A stretch of DNA of 64,000 nucleotides from CAVTGO01 sp963734275. Lineage in GTDB: Bacteria; Actinomycetota; UBA4738; HRBIN12. Positions 43,929 through 53,327 of the stretch are shown here, piece after piece. The position numbers and the translations under genes were made by a program. The notes beneath the pieces were generated by a model. It saw only the letters and a program-made list of their open reading frames with translations. It had not been told where the DNA came from and did not search any database. Numbering within the stretch: position 1 is the stretch's first letter; every line of letters starts with the position of its first letter. The stretch lies in the NCBI GenBank assembly GCA_963734275.1, contig CAVTGO010000013.1, positions 62,001 to 126,000 on the forward strand. The letters are read 5' to 3'.

Positions 43929-43970
43929 TCAGCAGCCGATCACCTCGAGGGTCTCCTGCTGTTCATGCAA
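43929..43970 (-). other. Possible 13-residue peptide frame in the 43777-44049 gap
   Basis: TTG at 43970 has AGGAGG nine bases upstream and reads HEQQETLEVIGC before a TGA. The 270-bp gap otherwise holds only the terminator-like hairpin. The good ribosome site is the only support, so this is weak. Confidence 0.25.
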
Positions 43971-44049
43971 GTAGGACCACCTCCTTCCTCTCGTACCGCA
44001 CATTCTGCGACAGAAACCGTGGAAGGGAAACAGGGTCCGCAGCTCGGCC

Positions 44050-44682
44050 TCACCGACCGAGCATGTGATCCCTCAGCCGTCGGAACGCGATCTCTCTTGA
44101 GTGGAGCCGATCCTCGGCGGCGCGGGCCCGAGCCGCCTTCAGATAGGCGGGGAGCCGCACATCGGCGCCCGCAGGGAAGCCCAGGTCGAGGAGGTTCGAC
44201 CGGAGCCTGGCCTTGGACCACTCGTGGAGTCGGTCCATCGATGAGGCCATGCCGAGAAAACCATCCGCGAACCGCGCGATCGCAGCCGTGCGGCCGGTCT
44301 CGTCCAGGGACACGACGCTGCCCGGCAGCATGAGGTGTCCGGGCGGGTCGTAGGTGCGCACCATGAACGAGTGGCGCCCGATCGGGATCAGCCAGACACG
44401 GCGCTCGTCGTTGAACCGGGTGACGAGCTCTTTGCACCGGTTGCAGAACCAGACGCAGAACTTCCCGCCGCTCGGCAGAGCCTCCTGAAGGCAGCACTCG
44501 CACAGGTGCACATGTTCGTTGAAGTCGGAGCCGGACCACGTCGGCTCGTCGGTGCGTCGGCATGGGCAGCTCTGCTGCCCTCCCTTCTGCGGACGGTAGA
44601 GCGGTGTCGGGACGCCGTTCAGTCCCACGCACGTGCCGCAGAGCCATATGCGCTCGAGCTCGCTGATCGACCACGGGTTCAT
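44050..44682 (-). CDS. Cysteine-rich protein of unknown function
   Basis: A 210-residue protein. The N-terminal half has four Cys pairs: WLCGTCVG, SCPCRR, CECCLQE and WFCNRCKEL, likely binding two zinc ions. The C-terminal half is helical with no clear domain. ATG at 44682 with AAAGGGGTGG upstream is preferred over an earlier start at 44778. The 292-bp gap to the rhomboid gene holds a leaderless-type promoter for the latter. Function unknown; a zinc-ribbon adaptor is possible. Confidence 0.65.
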   Translation of the reverse strand: MNPWSISELERIWLCGTCVGLNGVPTPLYRPQKGGQQSCPCRRTDEPTWSGSDFNEHVHLCECCLQEALPSGGKFCVWFCNRCKELVTRFNDERRVWLIPIGRHSFMVRTYDPPGHLMLPGSVVSLDETGRTAAIARFADGFLGMASSMDRLHEWSKARLRSNLLDLGFPAGADVRLPAYLKAARARAAEDRLHSREIAFRRLRDHMLGR

Positions 44683-44933
44683 CGTCGTCCACCCCTTTCG
44701 GGCCGGGCGCCGGATGCCGCGGGCGCGGAGGCTCGACGAACCGAGGAGCCGACGGGCCGCGCAGGACCATCGGGACACTTGGTTGCCGCTTTCGCGACCG
44801 CATCCCGCTTTCGCGGAGGCACCTTGGGTGTCCGTCCCAGGTTGCCGGGCTCAGCCTTCGTGCCGAGCCGCTCTGGATGCAGATGCAGCGTACCGGAACT
44901 ACCGGGGACAGGGATAGCGCTACGCTCCGGCAC

Positions 44934-44978
44934 ATGGTTCGGCCAAGGTCCCCGCGGCACGCGGGCGTCCGCCCGTGA
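44934..44978 (+). other. Fourteen-codon leaderless mini-cistron before the rhomboid gene
   Basis: TACGCT at 44921-44926 lies seven bases before ATG 44934. The frame reads MVRPRSPRHAGVRP and stops at 44976-44978, overlapping the GTG start of the rhomboid gene. Rhomboid proteins normally start MIPIRD, so this short frame is a leader, not the missing N-terminus. Confidence 0.4.
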
Positions 44979-45748
44979 TCCCGATCCGGGACGCGAATCC
45001 CACCCACCGCCTCCCGGTGGTGACGCTCGCGCTCATCGCCGCCAACGTCGCCGCATTCCTCCTCTGGCAGCCGTCGTTCGGCACCCAGGAGGAGCAGCAG
45101 ACGTTCTACTTCTGCAACGCGGAGATCCCGTTCGAGGTGACGCACCAGGAGAACCTCGCCCAGGGAGGCCCCGAGGCGGCTGACGCGCTCGACGCGGATC
45201 TCGGACCCGGTGTCGGGGCGGAGGTCCAGTCGTTCCTTCAGCAGGAGTGCCCCGACAAGAGCTGGCTGGTCTCGGTGTTCGTCGCGATGTTCCTCCACGG
45301 GGGATGGCTCCACATCGCCGGCAACATGCTGTTCCTGTGGGTCTTCGGGAACAACGTCGAGGACCGGCTGGGCTACCTCGTGTACCCGCTCTTCTACGTG
45401 CTCGGCGGGCTGGCGGCCTCGGGGTTGCAGCTCGCGTTCGACCCGAACTCGACGATCCCCAGCCTCGGCGCGTCCGGAGCGATCGGGGCGATCCTCGGCG
45501 CGTACATCGTGCTGTTCCCTCACGCCCGGGTCACGACGCTGGTGATCTTCTTCTTCATCACGGTGATGGAGATCCCGGCGGGCGTCGTGCTGGGTATCTG
45601 GTTCCTGCTCCAGGTGTTCAGCGGCGTGGGCCAGCTGGGATCGGAGCTGAACGGTGGGGTCGCCTTCTGGGCGCACGTCGGAGGGTTCGCGTTCGGGGCG
45701 ATCGTCGCCTGGCTCTTCTATCGGAATCGCGGCTACCGCGGGCGCTGA
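44975..45748 (+). CDS. Rhomboid-family intramembrane serine protease
   Basis: A 257-residue protein starting MIPIRDANPTHRLPVVTL, with six or more hydrophobic segments. The catalytic Ser lies in SLGASGAIGAILGAY and the His in FWAHVGGFAFG; the HGGWLHIAGNMLFLWVFG motif of helix 2 is complete. A loop of about 70 residues after the first helix carries paired Cys (FYFCNAE, QQECPDK). It cleaves membrane proteins within the bilayer. Its stop overlaps the end of the convergent cyclase gene by 16 bp. GTG at 44975. Confidence 0.93.
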   Translation: MIPIRDANPTHRLPVVTLALIAANVAAFLLWQPSFGTQEEQQTFYFCNAEIPFEVTHQENLAQGGPEAADALDADLGPGVGAEVQSFLQQECPDKSWLVSVFVAMFLHGGWLHIAGNMLFLWVFGNNVEDRLGYLVYPLFYVLGGLAASGLQLAFDPNSTIPSLGASGAIGAILGAYIVLFPHARVTTLVIFFFITVMEIPAGVVLGIWFLLQVFSGVGQLGSELNGGVAFWAHVGGFAFGAIVAWLFYRNRGYRGR

Positions 45749-48600
45749 GCTTCCGCCTCCCGCGACCTCCGCAGCCGTTGCTCGGCCTCCGCCTGGTCGC
45801 CACGGAGCTCCGAGACCTTGGCGAGCGCGCGCCAGGTCCAGCTCGCCAGCTGGCGCTCGCCGAGCTCCTCGGAGATGCCGATCGCCGTGCGCAGATCGGC
45901 CTCGGCCTCGTCCAGGCGGCCGAGCTCTCGCTTGACGATGCCGCGTTCGGCGAACGCGTCGCCGAGCTCCCACCTCGCGCCCAGGTCCTCGAATGCGGCG
46001 ATCGCGCGGTCGAAGCCGGGTACCGACTCCTCGTAGCGGCCCAGGTCCTCGAGGATCCGGGATCGCTGGACCGTCGTCATCGCGATGCTGAACTGGTCGT
46101 CGATCTCCTCGGCGAGCGCGCTCGCTTCGTCGCTCAGCTCGAGCGCCCGCTGCAGATCGGCGTCGGCCGCGGGTCCCGGCCGGCGCGGACCACCCGTCTG
46201 GTTGATCGACAGCGAGTTGAGCGCCCGAACGCGCGCCCAGCCGTCCTCGGGATCGGCGACCTGCAGCGCTCGGCGCCAGATCGCCTCGGCGTCCTCGTGA
46301 TCGCCCCGCGTCCACGGGACCCACCCGGCGAACAGCAGCGTGCGGGCGATCGCCCAGGGTTCGTCGAGCTCCTCCGCAGCCGCGAGCGATCGATCGAGGA
46401 GCTTCTCGGCCTTATCGAGGTCGCCCTCCACGTTGATCGCCACGTCGCCCAGGAAGCGGAGCGCGATCGCGAGGGCGAACGGGTCGTCGACCTTCGTGCC
46501 GAGCTCCACGGCCTGGTCGAGCGCGTCGCTCGCCGCCGGGTACTCGCCGAGCCAGTAGCGGGCCTCGCCGATGCCGGCCAGAGCGCGCGCCTCGCGGACT
46601 CCCCACCGCTCCTCGGGACCCGCCAGGCCGAGGACCCGCTCGTAGTAATCGGTCGCCGTGCGGCTCTCCACCCGTCGCCGTGCGCGGTCGCCCGCCTTGA
46701 GGAGCGCATCGGCGGCGCGCTCGGCCACAGCGCGATCGTCCTGGTCGAGGTCGAGCGACGCGAGCGCCGCGAGCTCGAGGTGGTCCGCGGCCCACGTCGG
46801 GTGGTGGACGGCGAACAGACGGTCGGCGGTCAGCTGGTGCAGGCGCATCCGCTCCCGCTTCGGGAGGCTCGCGTACGCGACCTCTTTCAGCGTCGCGTGG
46901 CGGAGGCGCCAGCGCGCCACGACGTGGCTCTCGTGCTCGCGGACGACGATCTCGGCCTCCTCCAGCTGGGCGAGCTCCACGTCGGTTGCCTCCGGGTCGA
47001 TCGTCCGCAGCTCCTCCATGTCGAACGAGACGAAGAAGATCGACGCGCGCCGGGTGAGCTCGCGGAGACGCGTCGGCAGTTGGTCGAGCCGGGCCGAGAC
47101 GACGGCCTGCACCGTGGGCGGCAGGCTCGCGCGCGGCGCGGACGACCCGGGGAGGAGCATGCCGGTCGTCTCGATGATGAAGAAGGGGTTGCCGCCGGTC
47201 CGCCCGGCGATCTCGGTCGCCTCGGAGTCGTCGATCCCCCTGCCGGCCGCCTGTCGCGCCAGATCGATCGACTCGTCGGTGTCCAGCGGCTCCAGCCGGA
47301 GCCGCACGGCGTTCTCCGTGGTGGTGCCCCATGCCGGTCGCTCGCCGAGGAGGTCGGGGCGCGCGAGCGCGAGGACCAGGGCGCGGCGCGGCCCGCCGCG
47401 AGCCGGCGAGCCGAGGCGTTCGATCAGCTCGAGCATCGGTGGGCGCAGCGTGTGCGCGTCCTCGAACACCAGCACGGCGGGACGGTCCTTCGTCATGGCG
47501 TCGACGAGCCCCACGAACCCCGACTGCACGTCCTGCACGAACGCCGACTGGTCGCGCCGCTCGGCCATCCCGAACAGGAGCGAGAGCCGCTCGTGGATCC
47601 GGTCGGCGTCGGGCCCCGGGATCCACCGGTCGACGAGCTCGCGGACGCGGCGCGTCGCCTTCTCGGGTGGGTCGGCCTCGTCCAGGTCGGCGAGCTCGGC
47701 GACGATCGTCGCGACCGGCGCGAACGTCGCGGTGTCGGTGAAGGTTCGGGCGTGTCCCGCGAGGACGGGGACGTCCTCGTCGAGGCCCGCGGTGAGCTCG
47801 TCGGCCAGGCGGGACTTGCCGATGCCGGATTCGCCGAGGACGGTGACGAGCACCGGCCGGCCGGTGCCGGTCGCCCGGTGCAGGCTCTCGCGCAGGATCG
47901 CCAGCTCGCTCGTGCGTCCCACGAACGGGATCGTTCTGCGCGCCGAACGCGCCGTGAGCTCCTCGACGGGGAAGCCCTCGAGCTCGCCCTCGAAGCCCTT
48001 CGCCTCGGCTCGGCGCCGGTCTCCGTACGAGACGGCGTCGACCGTGAGCGCGACGGTGGTCTCGCCGGCGAGGACCTCGCCGGGCTCGGCGGCGGTCTGG
48101 AGCCGGGCCGCGGCGTTGACGACCGCCCCCGTGACGAGGAGCTGTCCGGCGGGCCCGAGGCCGGTCGCCGCCTCGCCGGACGCGATGCCGATCCGGATCT
48201 GGAGCGGTTCGCCCAGCGCCAGCGAGTCGCCCATGCGATGGACGCGCGAGCGGATCGCGAGGCCCGCCCGCACCGCGCGGAGGGCGTCGTCCTCGTGCAC
48301 GGTGGGGAGGCCGAAGACCGCCATCACGGCGTCGCCGATGAACTTCTCGGGCCGGCCGCGGAGCGCCAGGAGCTCCTCGGACGCGGCGTCGAAGAACTTG
48401 CCGAGGATCTCGCGGGCGCGCTCGGCGTCCAGGCGCCGCGCGAGGCCGGTGGAGTCGACGAGGTCCGCGAACAGGACCGTGACCATCTTCCGCTCCTCGG
48501 TGCCGAGGGCACCGCCGACGGCCGAGCCGCAGTTCGGGCAGAAGCTGGCGCCCTCGGGGAGCGGTTCGCCGCAGACCTGGCAGGGCATGGGTTCCAGCAT
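45733..48600 (-). CDS. Class III adenylate/guanylate cyclase with AAA ATPase and TPR domains
   Basis: About 955 residues. An N-terminal zinc ribbon, CQVCGEPLPEGASFCPNCGS, is followed by a class III cyclase domain with FADLVDST and PEKFIGDAVMAVFG (metal Asp pair and Lys), then VVNAAARLQ (transition-state Asn/Arg). An AAA-type NTPase follows with VLGESGIGKSRLADEL, then TPR-like helices. The ATG at 48600 gives MLEPMPCQ; a second ATG at 48588 is equally possible. It is a signalling protein that makes cyclic nucleotides and likely senses partners through TPRs. A paralogue lies at 56514. Confidence 0.88.
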   Translation of the reverse strand: MLEPMPCQVCGEPLPEGASFCPNCGSAVGGALGTEERKMVTVLFADLVDSTGLARRLDAERAREILGKFFDAASEELLALRGRPEKFIGDAVMAVFGLPTVHEDDALRAVRAGLAIRSRVHRMGDSLALGEPLQIRIGIASGEAATGLGPAGQLLVTGAVVNAAARLQTAAEPGEVLAGETTVALTVDAVSYGDRRRAEAKGFEGELEGFPVEELTARSARRTIPFVGRTSELAILRESLHRATGTGRPVLVTVLGESGIGKSRLADELTAGLDEDVPVLAGHARTFTDTATFAPVATIVAELADLDEADPPEKATRRVRELVDRWIPGPDADRIHERLSLLFGMAERRDQSAFVQDVQSGFVGLVDAMTKDRPAVLVFEDAHTLRPPMLELIERLGSPARGGPRRALVLALARPDLLGERPAWGTTTENAVRLRLEPLDTDESIDLARQAAGRGIDDSEATEIAGRTGGNPFFIIETTGMLLPGSSAPRASLPPTVQAVVSARLDQLPTRLRELTRRASIFFVSFDMEELRTIDPEATDVELAQLEEAEIVVREHESHVVARWRLRHATLKEVAYASLPKRERMRLHQLTADRLFAVHHPTWAADHLELAALASLDLDQDDRAVAERAADALLKAGDRARRRVESRTATDYYERVLGLAGPEERWGVREARALAGIGEARYWLGEYPAASDALDQAVELGTKVDDPFALAIALRFLGDVAINVEGDLDKAEKLLDRSLAAAEELDEPWAIARTLLFAGWVPWTRGDHEDAEAIWRRALQVADPEDGWARVRALNSLSINQTGGPRRPGPAADADLQRALELSDEASALAEEIDDQFSIAMTTVQRSRILEDLGRYEESVPGFDRAIAAFEDLGARWELGDAFAERGIVKRELGRLDEAEADLRTAIGISEELGERQLASWTWRALAKVSELRGDQAEAEQRLRRSREAEAQRPR

Positions 48601-48620
48601 AGGGGCGGTGGCCGACGCGC

Positions 48621-49163
48621 CTATCCGTCGAGGGCGGCCCGGAGCGCGCCGAACCGCTCGGCGAGGTCGTCGAGCTGGTAGTGCGCGTTCAGACCGCTCG
48701 GGTTGGGGAGGACCCACAGCCGCGAGGAGCCGAGATCCTCGTCCTGCGGCCCGAGCGCCGCCTTCGGCCGGCCGAACCCCGTCCGGTACGCGCCGATCCC
48801 GAGGACGGCGACGAAGCGCGGTCGGAGCGGTGCGAGCTGCTTCCCGAGCCCTCGAACGCCGCGCCGGATCTCGTCGGTCGAGAGCTCGTCGGCGGTCGCG
48901 GTCGTCCGGGCGACGAGGTTCGTCACGCCCAGGTTCCGCTCGAGCAGCGATGCGTCCTCGTGCGGCGAGAGCAGGCGATTGGTGAACCCGGAGCGGTGCA
49001 GCGCCTTCCAGAACCGGTTCCCGGGCTTCGCGAAGTGATGTCCGGTGGCGCCCGACCACAGGCCTGGGTTGATGCCCACGAAGACGACGTCCAGGTCCGG
49101 GCCGAGCACGGCGGGGATCGCTCGGCCGCGCGCGGCCTCAAGCTCGGCCCTCGAGGGACTCAC
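48621..49163 (-). CDS. mug: G/U mismatch-specific DNA glycosylase (Mug)
   Basis: A 180-residue member of the Mug/TDG group. Motif 1 is VVFVGINPGLWSGATGHHF (catalytic Asn), and motif 2 is VLPNPSGLNAHY. It removes uracil or ethenocytosine opposite guanine. GTG at 49163 overlaps the stop of the TPP-enzyme gene by four bases, so the two are co-transcribed. It ends about 20 bp before the cyclase start. Confidence 0.9.
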   Translation of the reverse strand: MSPSRAELEAARGRAIPAVLGPDLDVVFVGINPGLWSGATGHHFAKPGNRFWKALHRSGFTNRLLSPHEDASLLERNLGVTNLVARTTATADELSTDEIRRGVRGLGKQLAPLRPRFVAVLGIGAYRTGFGRPKAALGPQDEDLGSSRLWVLPNPSGLNAHYQLDDLAERFGALRAALDG

Positions 49164-50800
49164 GTCAGGATCGACACGTCAGGGGAGTAGTCGATCGGCA
49201 CGGCGATGAGCGATGGGGCGTCCGTCGCCAGGGCCTCCTCGAGGCGCTTCGCGAAGTCCGAGGCGGTCTCGCACCGCCACGCCGGGATGCCGAACGACTC
49301 GGCGAAGCGAACGAAGTCCGGGTTGCCGAACTCGGTCCCGAAGTGGCGCCCGTACCGCTGGTCCTGCTTCCACCTGATCGAGCCGAACCCGCCGTCCTCC
49401 CAGACGACGTTGACGACGGCGGTTCCCAGCCGGACCGCCGTCTCCAGCTCCTGCGCGTTCATCATGAAGCCGCCGTCGCCGCTCACCGCCACGACGTTCC
49501 GGTCGGGATGGACGAGCTTGGCCGCGATCGCCGCGGGCAGGGCGAACCCCATGGCCGAGAGTCCGTTCGAGATGAGCACCGAGTCGGGCTCGTACGCGGG
49601 GAACATCCGTCCGATCCAGAGCTTGTGGAGTCCGACGTCCGAGACCAGGATGTCCTGCCGACCGAGCGCGCGCCGGAGCTCATACAGGACCCTCGGAGGT
49701 TGGAGGGGAGACTCCGGGTCGTCCTTCGCCTGGCGGAAGCGCTCGCCGACCGCGTCCCGCAGGCGCGAGGATCCGCCCGGCCGTCGAGCTCGTTCGCTCT
49801 TGCGCGTGACCCGCTCCAGGTTGCGGGAGATGTCGCCGACGAGCTCCAGCTTGGGGATGAAGTGCTCGTCGATCTCGGCCGGCAGGGAATCGATGCAGAC
49901 GATCGTCTTGTCCTTCGCCGGGTTCCAGTACCTAGGGGCGTGCTCCACGAGGTCGTAGCCGATCGCGATCACGAGGTCGGCCTCGTCGAACCCGGTCAGC
50001 TGGAAATCACCCGGCTGCAGGCCGACGGCGCCGAGCGCCAGCGGGTCGTCGGGCTCGAGCAGACCCTTGGCCATGAACGTCGTCGCGACCGGGATGCCGC
50101 TCTTGTGCGCGAAGGCGCGAACGACGCTCGCCGCGTGTCCGCGGACCGCGCCGTTGCCGGCGAGGGCGATCGGGTGCTCGGCATCGCGGATGAGCTCGGC
50201 GGCCCGAACGATGTCAGCCGGGGACGCGTTCGGATGCGCCGGCGAGGTGCGCGCGAGCGGCTCGCCCGGCGCCTCGGCCGCCATCACGTCCTCCGGCAGC
50301 TCGATGTGCGTGGATCCCGGCTTCTCGGCCTCGGCGACCTTGAACGCCTTGCGGACCACCTCCGGGATGATCGCGGGATCGCTCACCCGAGCGTTCCACT
50401 TCGTGATCGGGCGCATGATCTCGAGGACGTCGAGGTACTGGTGCGACTCCTTGTGCATCCGTTCCAGGTCGCCCTGGCCGGTGAGCACCACGACGGGCGC
50501 CCGGTCGAGGAACGCGTCGGCGACCCCCGTGATGAGGTTGGTGGCGCCCGGACCGAGCGTCCCCAGGCAGACCCCAGCCCGCCCCGTGAGGCGCCCGTAG
50601 GCGTCGGCCATGAACGCCGCCGCCTGCTCGTGACGCACCGGCACGAACCGGACCGACGAGCGCGACAGCGACTCGTTGAGGTCGACAGTCTCCTCGCCCG
50701 GCACGCCGAACATGTAGCGCACGCCCTCGGCCTCGAGGCACGTGACCAGGAGATCCGAGCCCTTCCGCGCAGACGTTTCGAACCCCTCTCGTCGCTCCAT
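49160..50800 (-). CDS. Thiamine-pyrophosphate enzyme, acetolactate synthase-like (AlsS type)
   Basis: About 546 residues with the three TPP-enzyme domains. N-terminal: MFGVPGEETVDLNESL (catalytic Glu region), RHEQAAAFMADAYGR. Middle: FDEADLVIAIGYDLVEH. C-terminal TPP motif: VSGDGGFMMNAQELETAV. It resembles catabolic acetolactate synthases, which make acetolactate from pyruvate; other TPP-dependent ligases are possible. ATG at 50800 is chosen; ATG at 50821 is an in-frame alternative. Divergent promoters overlap here with the gene at 50824. Confidence 0.85.
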   Translation of the reverse strand: MERREGFETSARKGSDLLVTCLEAEGVRYMFGVPGEETVDLNESLSRSSVRFVPVRHEQAAAFMADAYGRLTGRAGVCLGTLGPGATNLITGVADAFLDRAPVVVLTGQGDLERMHKESHQYLDVLEIMRPITKWNARVSDPAIIPEVVRKAFKVAEAEKPGSTHIELPEDVMAAEAPGEPLARTSPAHPNASPADIVRAAELIRDAEHPIALAGNGAVRGHAASVVRAFAHKSGIPVATTFMAKGLLEPDDPLALGAVGLQPGDFQLTGFDEADLVIAIGYDLVEHAPRYWNPAKDKTIVCIDSLPAEIDEHFIPKLELVGDISRNLERVTRKSERARRPGGSSRLRDAVGERFRQAKDDPESPLQPPRVLYELRRALGRQDILVSDVGLHKLWIGRMFPAYEPDSVLISNGLSAMGFALPAAIAAKLVHPDRNVVAVSGDGGFMMNAQELETAVRLGTAVVNVVWEDGGFGSIRWKQDQRYGRHFGTEFGNPDFVRFAESFGIPAWRCETASDFAKRLEEALATDAPSLIAVPIDYSPDVSILT

Positions 50801-50823
50801 CGAGTCTACGATGGGGCCCACTC

Positions 50824-52782
50824 GTGACGGACACCGCGACGCTCGAACGTGCTCGCAAGGCCATGGATGAGCACGCCTGGACGGAGGCGTTCGAGGGCTT
50901 CACGTCCCTCGCGCGCGACGAGGACCTGCCCGGCGAGGACCTCGAGCGGCTCGGCGAGGCGGCCTGGTGGAGCGCCCGTCCGAAGGAGAGCCGCGACGCG
51001 TTCGAACGCGCGTACGCCGCGTACGTCGCCGAACTGAACCCGCGCCATGCCGCCTTCGTCGCCCTGCGGCTGGCCAACGACTCCGTGGAGTCGCGGGATC
51101 TGGCGCTATGGAACGGCTGGGTGCGGCGCGCGACGACGCTGCTCGAGGGCGAGCCCGAGAGCGTCGAGCACGGCTACCTCGAACTCGCGCTCGTGAGCGG
51201 CGCGGTGCAGTTGGGCCGCGGCTCGATCGAGGAGGCCATGGAGCACATCACCGCGGTCCACCGGATCGGCACGCGGTTCGGCGACCGCGACCTCCAGGCC
51301 TACGGGCTCGCGCTCCAGGGCATGATCCTCGTTCACACCGCGCAGGTCGAGCAGGGGCTGTCGCTCGTGGACGAGGCGGCCGTCGCCGCGGTCGCGGGGG
51401 AGCTCACGCCGTTCACCGCCGGCTGGATCTACTGCCTGACGATCGGCGTCTGCCGAACCGTCGCGGACTACCGTCGGGCGGGCGAGTGGACGGACGCGGC
51501 CACGCGCTGGTGCGAGCGGCAGTCCGTAACGGGGTTCCCCGGCGTCTGCCGCATCCACCGGGCCGAGATCATGCGGCTCCGAGGAGCCTTCTCGGACGCC
51601 GAGGACGAGGCCCGCCTGGCGCTGACGGATCTGATGGCGTTCGGACTGCTGTCGTCGGCGGGCTGGGGGTACAACGAGATCGGCGAGATCCGGCTGCGCC
51701 TCGGCGACCTGGACGGGGCCGAGGAGGCGTTCGAACAGGCCCACCAGCTCGGCCGCGAGCCGCAGCCGGGGCTGGCGTTGCTCCACCTGGCGCGCGGGCG
51801 GGTCGACGCGGCGCGAGCGTCGATCGGCACGGCCCTCACCGATCCGATGCCACCGCTCTTCCGCGCTCGGCTCCTCCCGGCGCGGGTCGAGATCGCGCTC
51901 GCGTCGCACGACATCGCCGACGCGCACGAGGCCGCCGACGAGCTGCGCGAGATCGCCTCCACGTACGACAAGCCGATGCTGCATGCGGCCGCCCACCAGG
52001 CGCTCGGCGCCGCGCTGACCTACGAGGAGGACGCCGCCGCCGCGATCGCCGAGCTCCGCACGGCCGTCCGGCACTGGACCGAGGCCGACGCGCCGTTCGA
52101 GGCGGCGCAGGCGCGTCGCTGGCTCGCCGTTGCGTACCGCGCGGGGGCGGACGAGTCGTCGGCGGTGATGGAGCTGCGGGCCGCGAAGGCCGCGTTCGAA
52201 CGCCTGGGCGCTCGGCTTGAGGCCGAACGGTGCGACGAGATGATCGGCGCGGGCGCCGGGCGCGAGGCCGGACGGCGGGTCGTGCGGACCTTCATGTTCA
52301 CCGACATCGTCGGCTCGACCGACCTGATCCAGACGATCGGGGACGAGGCCTGGGAGGACATCCTCCGCTGGCACGACGAGACCCTCCGGACATCGATCGG
52401 CTCGCACCGCGGCGAGCTGGTCCACACGACGGGCGACGGCGTCTTCGCGTCGTTCGGCGACGCGACGGCGGCGGTGAACTGCGCCGTCGCGATCCAGCGA
52501 CGCCTGGCGGAGCACCGGCGCCGCCACGGGTTCGCGCCGCCGGTGCGGATCGGCCTGCACTCGGCCGAGGCGACGATGATCGCCGACGATTACGCGGGCC
52601 TCGGCGTGCACGAGGCCGCGCGGGTGGGAGCGCTCGCCGACGGCGGCGAGATCTTGGCCACACGCGCGACCTTCGAGGGCGAGACGATCCCGTTCGAGGT
52701 CACGGACGACCGTGAGGTCTCGCTGAAGGGGCTCGCGCAGCCCGTTCGCGTCGTGACCGTCGACTGGCGAACGGACGCGTAG
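50824..52782 (+). CDS. TPR-rich protein with C-terminal class III cyclase domain
   Basis: A 652-residue protein. Residues 1-480 are TPR-like helical repeats, for example AWTEAFEGFTSLARDEDLP and GEIRLRLGDLDGAEEAFEQA. The C-terminal cyclase has FMFTDIVGSTDLIQ and HTTGDGVFASFGD, and GVHEAARVGALADGGEIL, where Asn of the usual motif is replaced by His. Lys in the substrate pocket is also replaced by Thr. GTG at 50824; TACGAT at 50807 is a weak -10. It may produce a cyclic nucleotide with altered specificity. Confidence 0.82.
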   Translation: MTDTATLERARKAMDEHAWTEAFEGFTSLARDEDLPGEDLERLGEAAWWSARPKESRDAFERAYAAYVAELNPRHAAFVALRLANDSVESRDLALWNGWVRRATTLLEGEPESVEHGYLELALVSGAVQLGRGSIEEAMEHITAVHRIGTRFGDRDLQAYGLALQGMILVHTAQVEQGLSLVDEAAVAAVAGELTPFTAGWIYCLTIGVCRTVADYRRAGEWTDAATRWCERQSVTGFPGVCRIHRAEIMRLRGAFSDAEDEARLALTDLMAFGLLSSAGWGYNEIGEIRLRLGDLDGAEEAFEQAHQLGREPQPGLALLHLARGRVDAARASIGTALTDPMPPLFRARLLPARVEIALASHDIADAHEAADELREIASTYDKPMLHAAAHQALGAALTYEEDAAAAIAELRTAVRHWTEADAPFEAAQARRWLAVAYRAGADESSAVMELRAAKAAFERLGARLEAERCDEMIGAGAGREAGRRVVRTFMFTDIVGSTDLIQTIGDEAWEDILRWHDETLRTSIGSHRGELVHTTGDGVFASFGDATAAVNCAVAIQRRLAEHRRRHGFAPPVRIGLHSAEATMIADDYAGLGVHEAARVGALADGGEILATRATFEGETIPFEVTDDREVSLKGLAQPVRVVTVDWRTDA

Positions 52783-52787
52783 CCGGG

Positions 52788-53177
52788 TCAGCCCGAACCC
52801 GTGCGAAGGTACCCTCCGACGTGCTCGCTCTGAACGCTCAGCGGCACACCGCCGGAGCTCGCGAACGTTCGCATCGTCTCGAGCGTCGTCTCGCTGGGGG
52901 CGCCGTAGATCTCGTACCCCTTCGTCTCGATGAACTCGAAGGCCCTCTGAGCCCGTTGGGCGACACCCTGCAGGTGGAGGTCCATGGCATCGGCGTCGGG
53001 GAAGGCGTGGACGATGGTGAGCTCCCTGCCATCGTCGCCGACGTAGGCGAGGTACATGACCGTCCCGGGCTTCTCGGCCTCCAGTGTCCTGGCCGCCTCT
53101 CCGAAGAGCTCCGTGAAACCCTCGAGCCCGCCCTCGTTCACCGTGCTGCGACTGATGAAGACGATCGGTTCCGACAT
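52788..53177 (-). CDS. Small protein with antibiotic-biosynthesis-monooxygenase-like fold
   Basis: A 129-residue protein, SEPIVFISRSTVNEGGLEGF, then TVMYLAYVGDDGRELTIVHA and a helical tail. The pattern of alternating beta-alpha units suggests a dimeric alpha-beta barrel (ABM or NIPSNAP type). The function is not known. It lies convergent to the TPR-cyclase gene with 5 bp between them. Confidence 0.6.
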   Translation of the reverse strand: MSEPIVFISRSTVNEGGLEGFTELFGEAARTLEAEKPGTVMYLAYVGDDGRELTIVHAFPDADAMDLHLQGVAQRAQRAFEFIETKGYEIYGAPSETTLETMRTFASSGGVPLSVQSEHVGGYLRTGSG

Positions 53178-53314
53178 CGCCCCTCCTTCGTCTCGCTCAT
53201 CCTATGGGCGAGCGCCCAAGGGGTCTCCGCTGTCCCGTCCGGCACGGGCCGCGTCGGCACCGCACGCTACCGTGGCGCCATGAGGCTCGCGGCCGCACCT
53301 GGACGGCGTTCGGA

Positions 53315-53320
53315 TATGAT
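53315..53320 (+). promoter_or_regulatory. Consensus -10 box of a leaderless promoter
   Basis: TATGAT, matching the -10 consensus TATAAT at five of six bases, lies seven bases before the ATG at 53328. This supports 53328 rather than the in-frame ATG at 53280 as the start of the antitoxin gene. Confidence 0.55.
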
Positions 53321-53327
53321 ACGGAGC

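Noticed and set aside
45247..48681. An 1144-codon open frame on the plus strand opposite the cyclase gene
   Set aside because: It has no domain and mirrors the third-position GC of the real cyclase on the minus strand.
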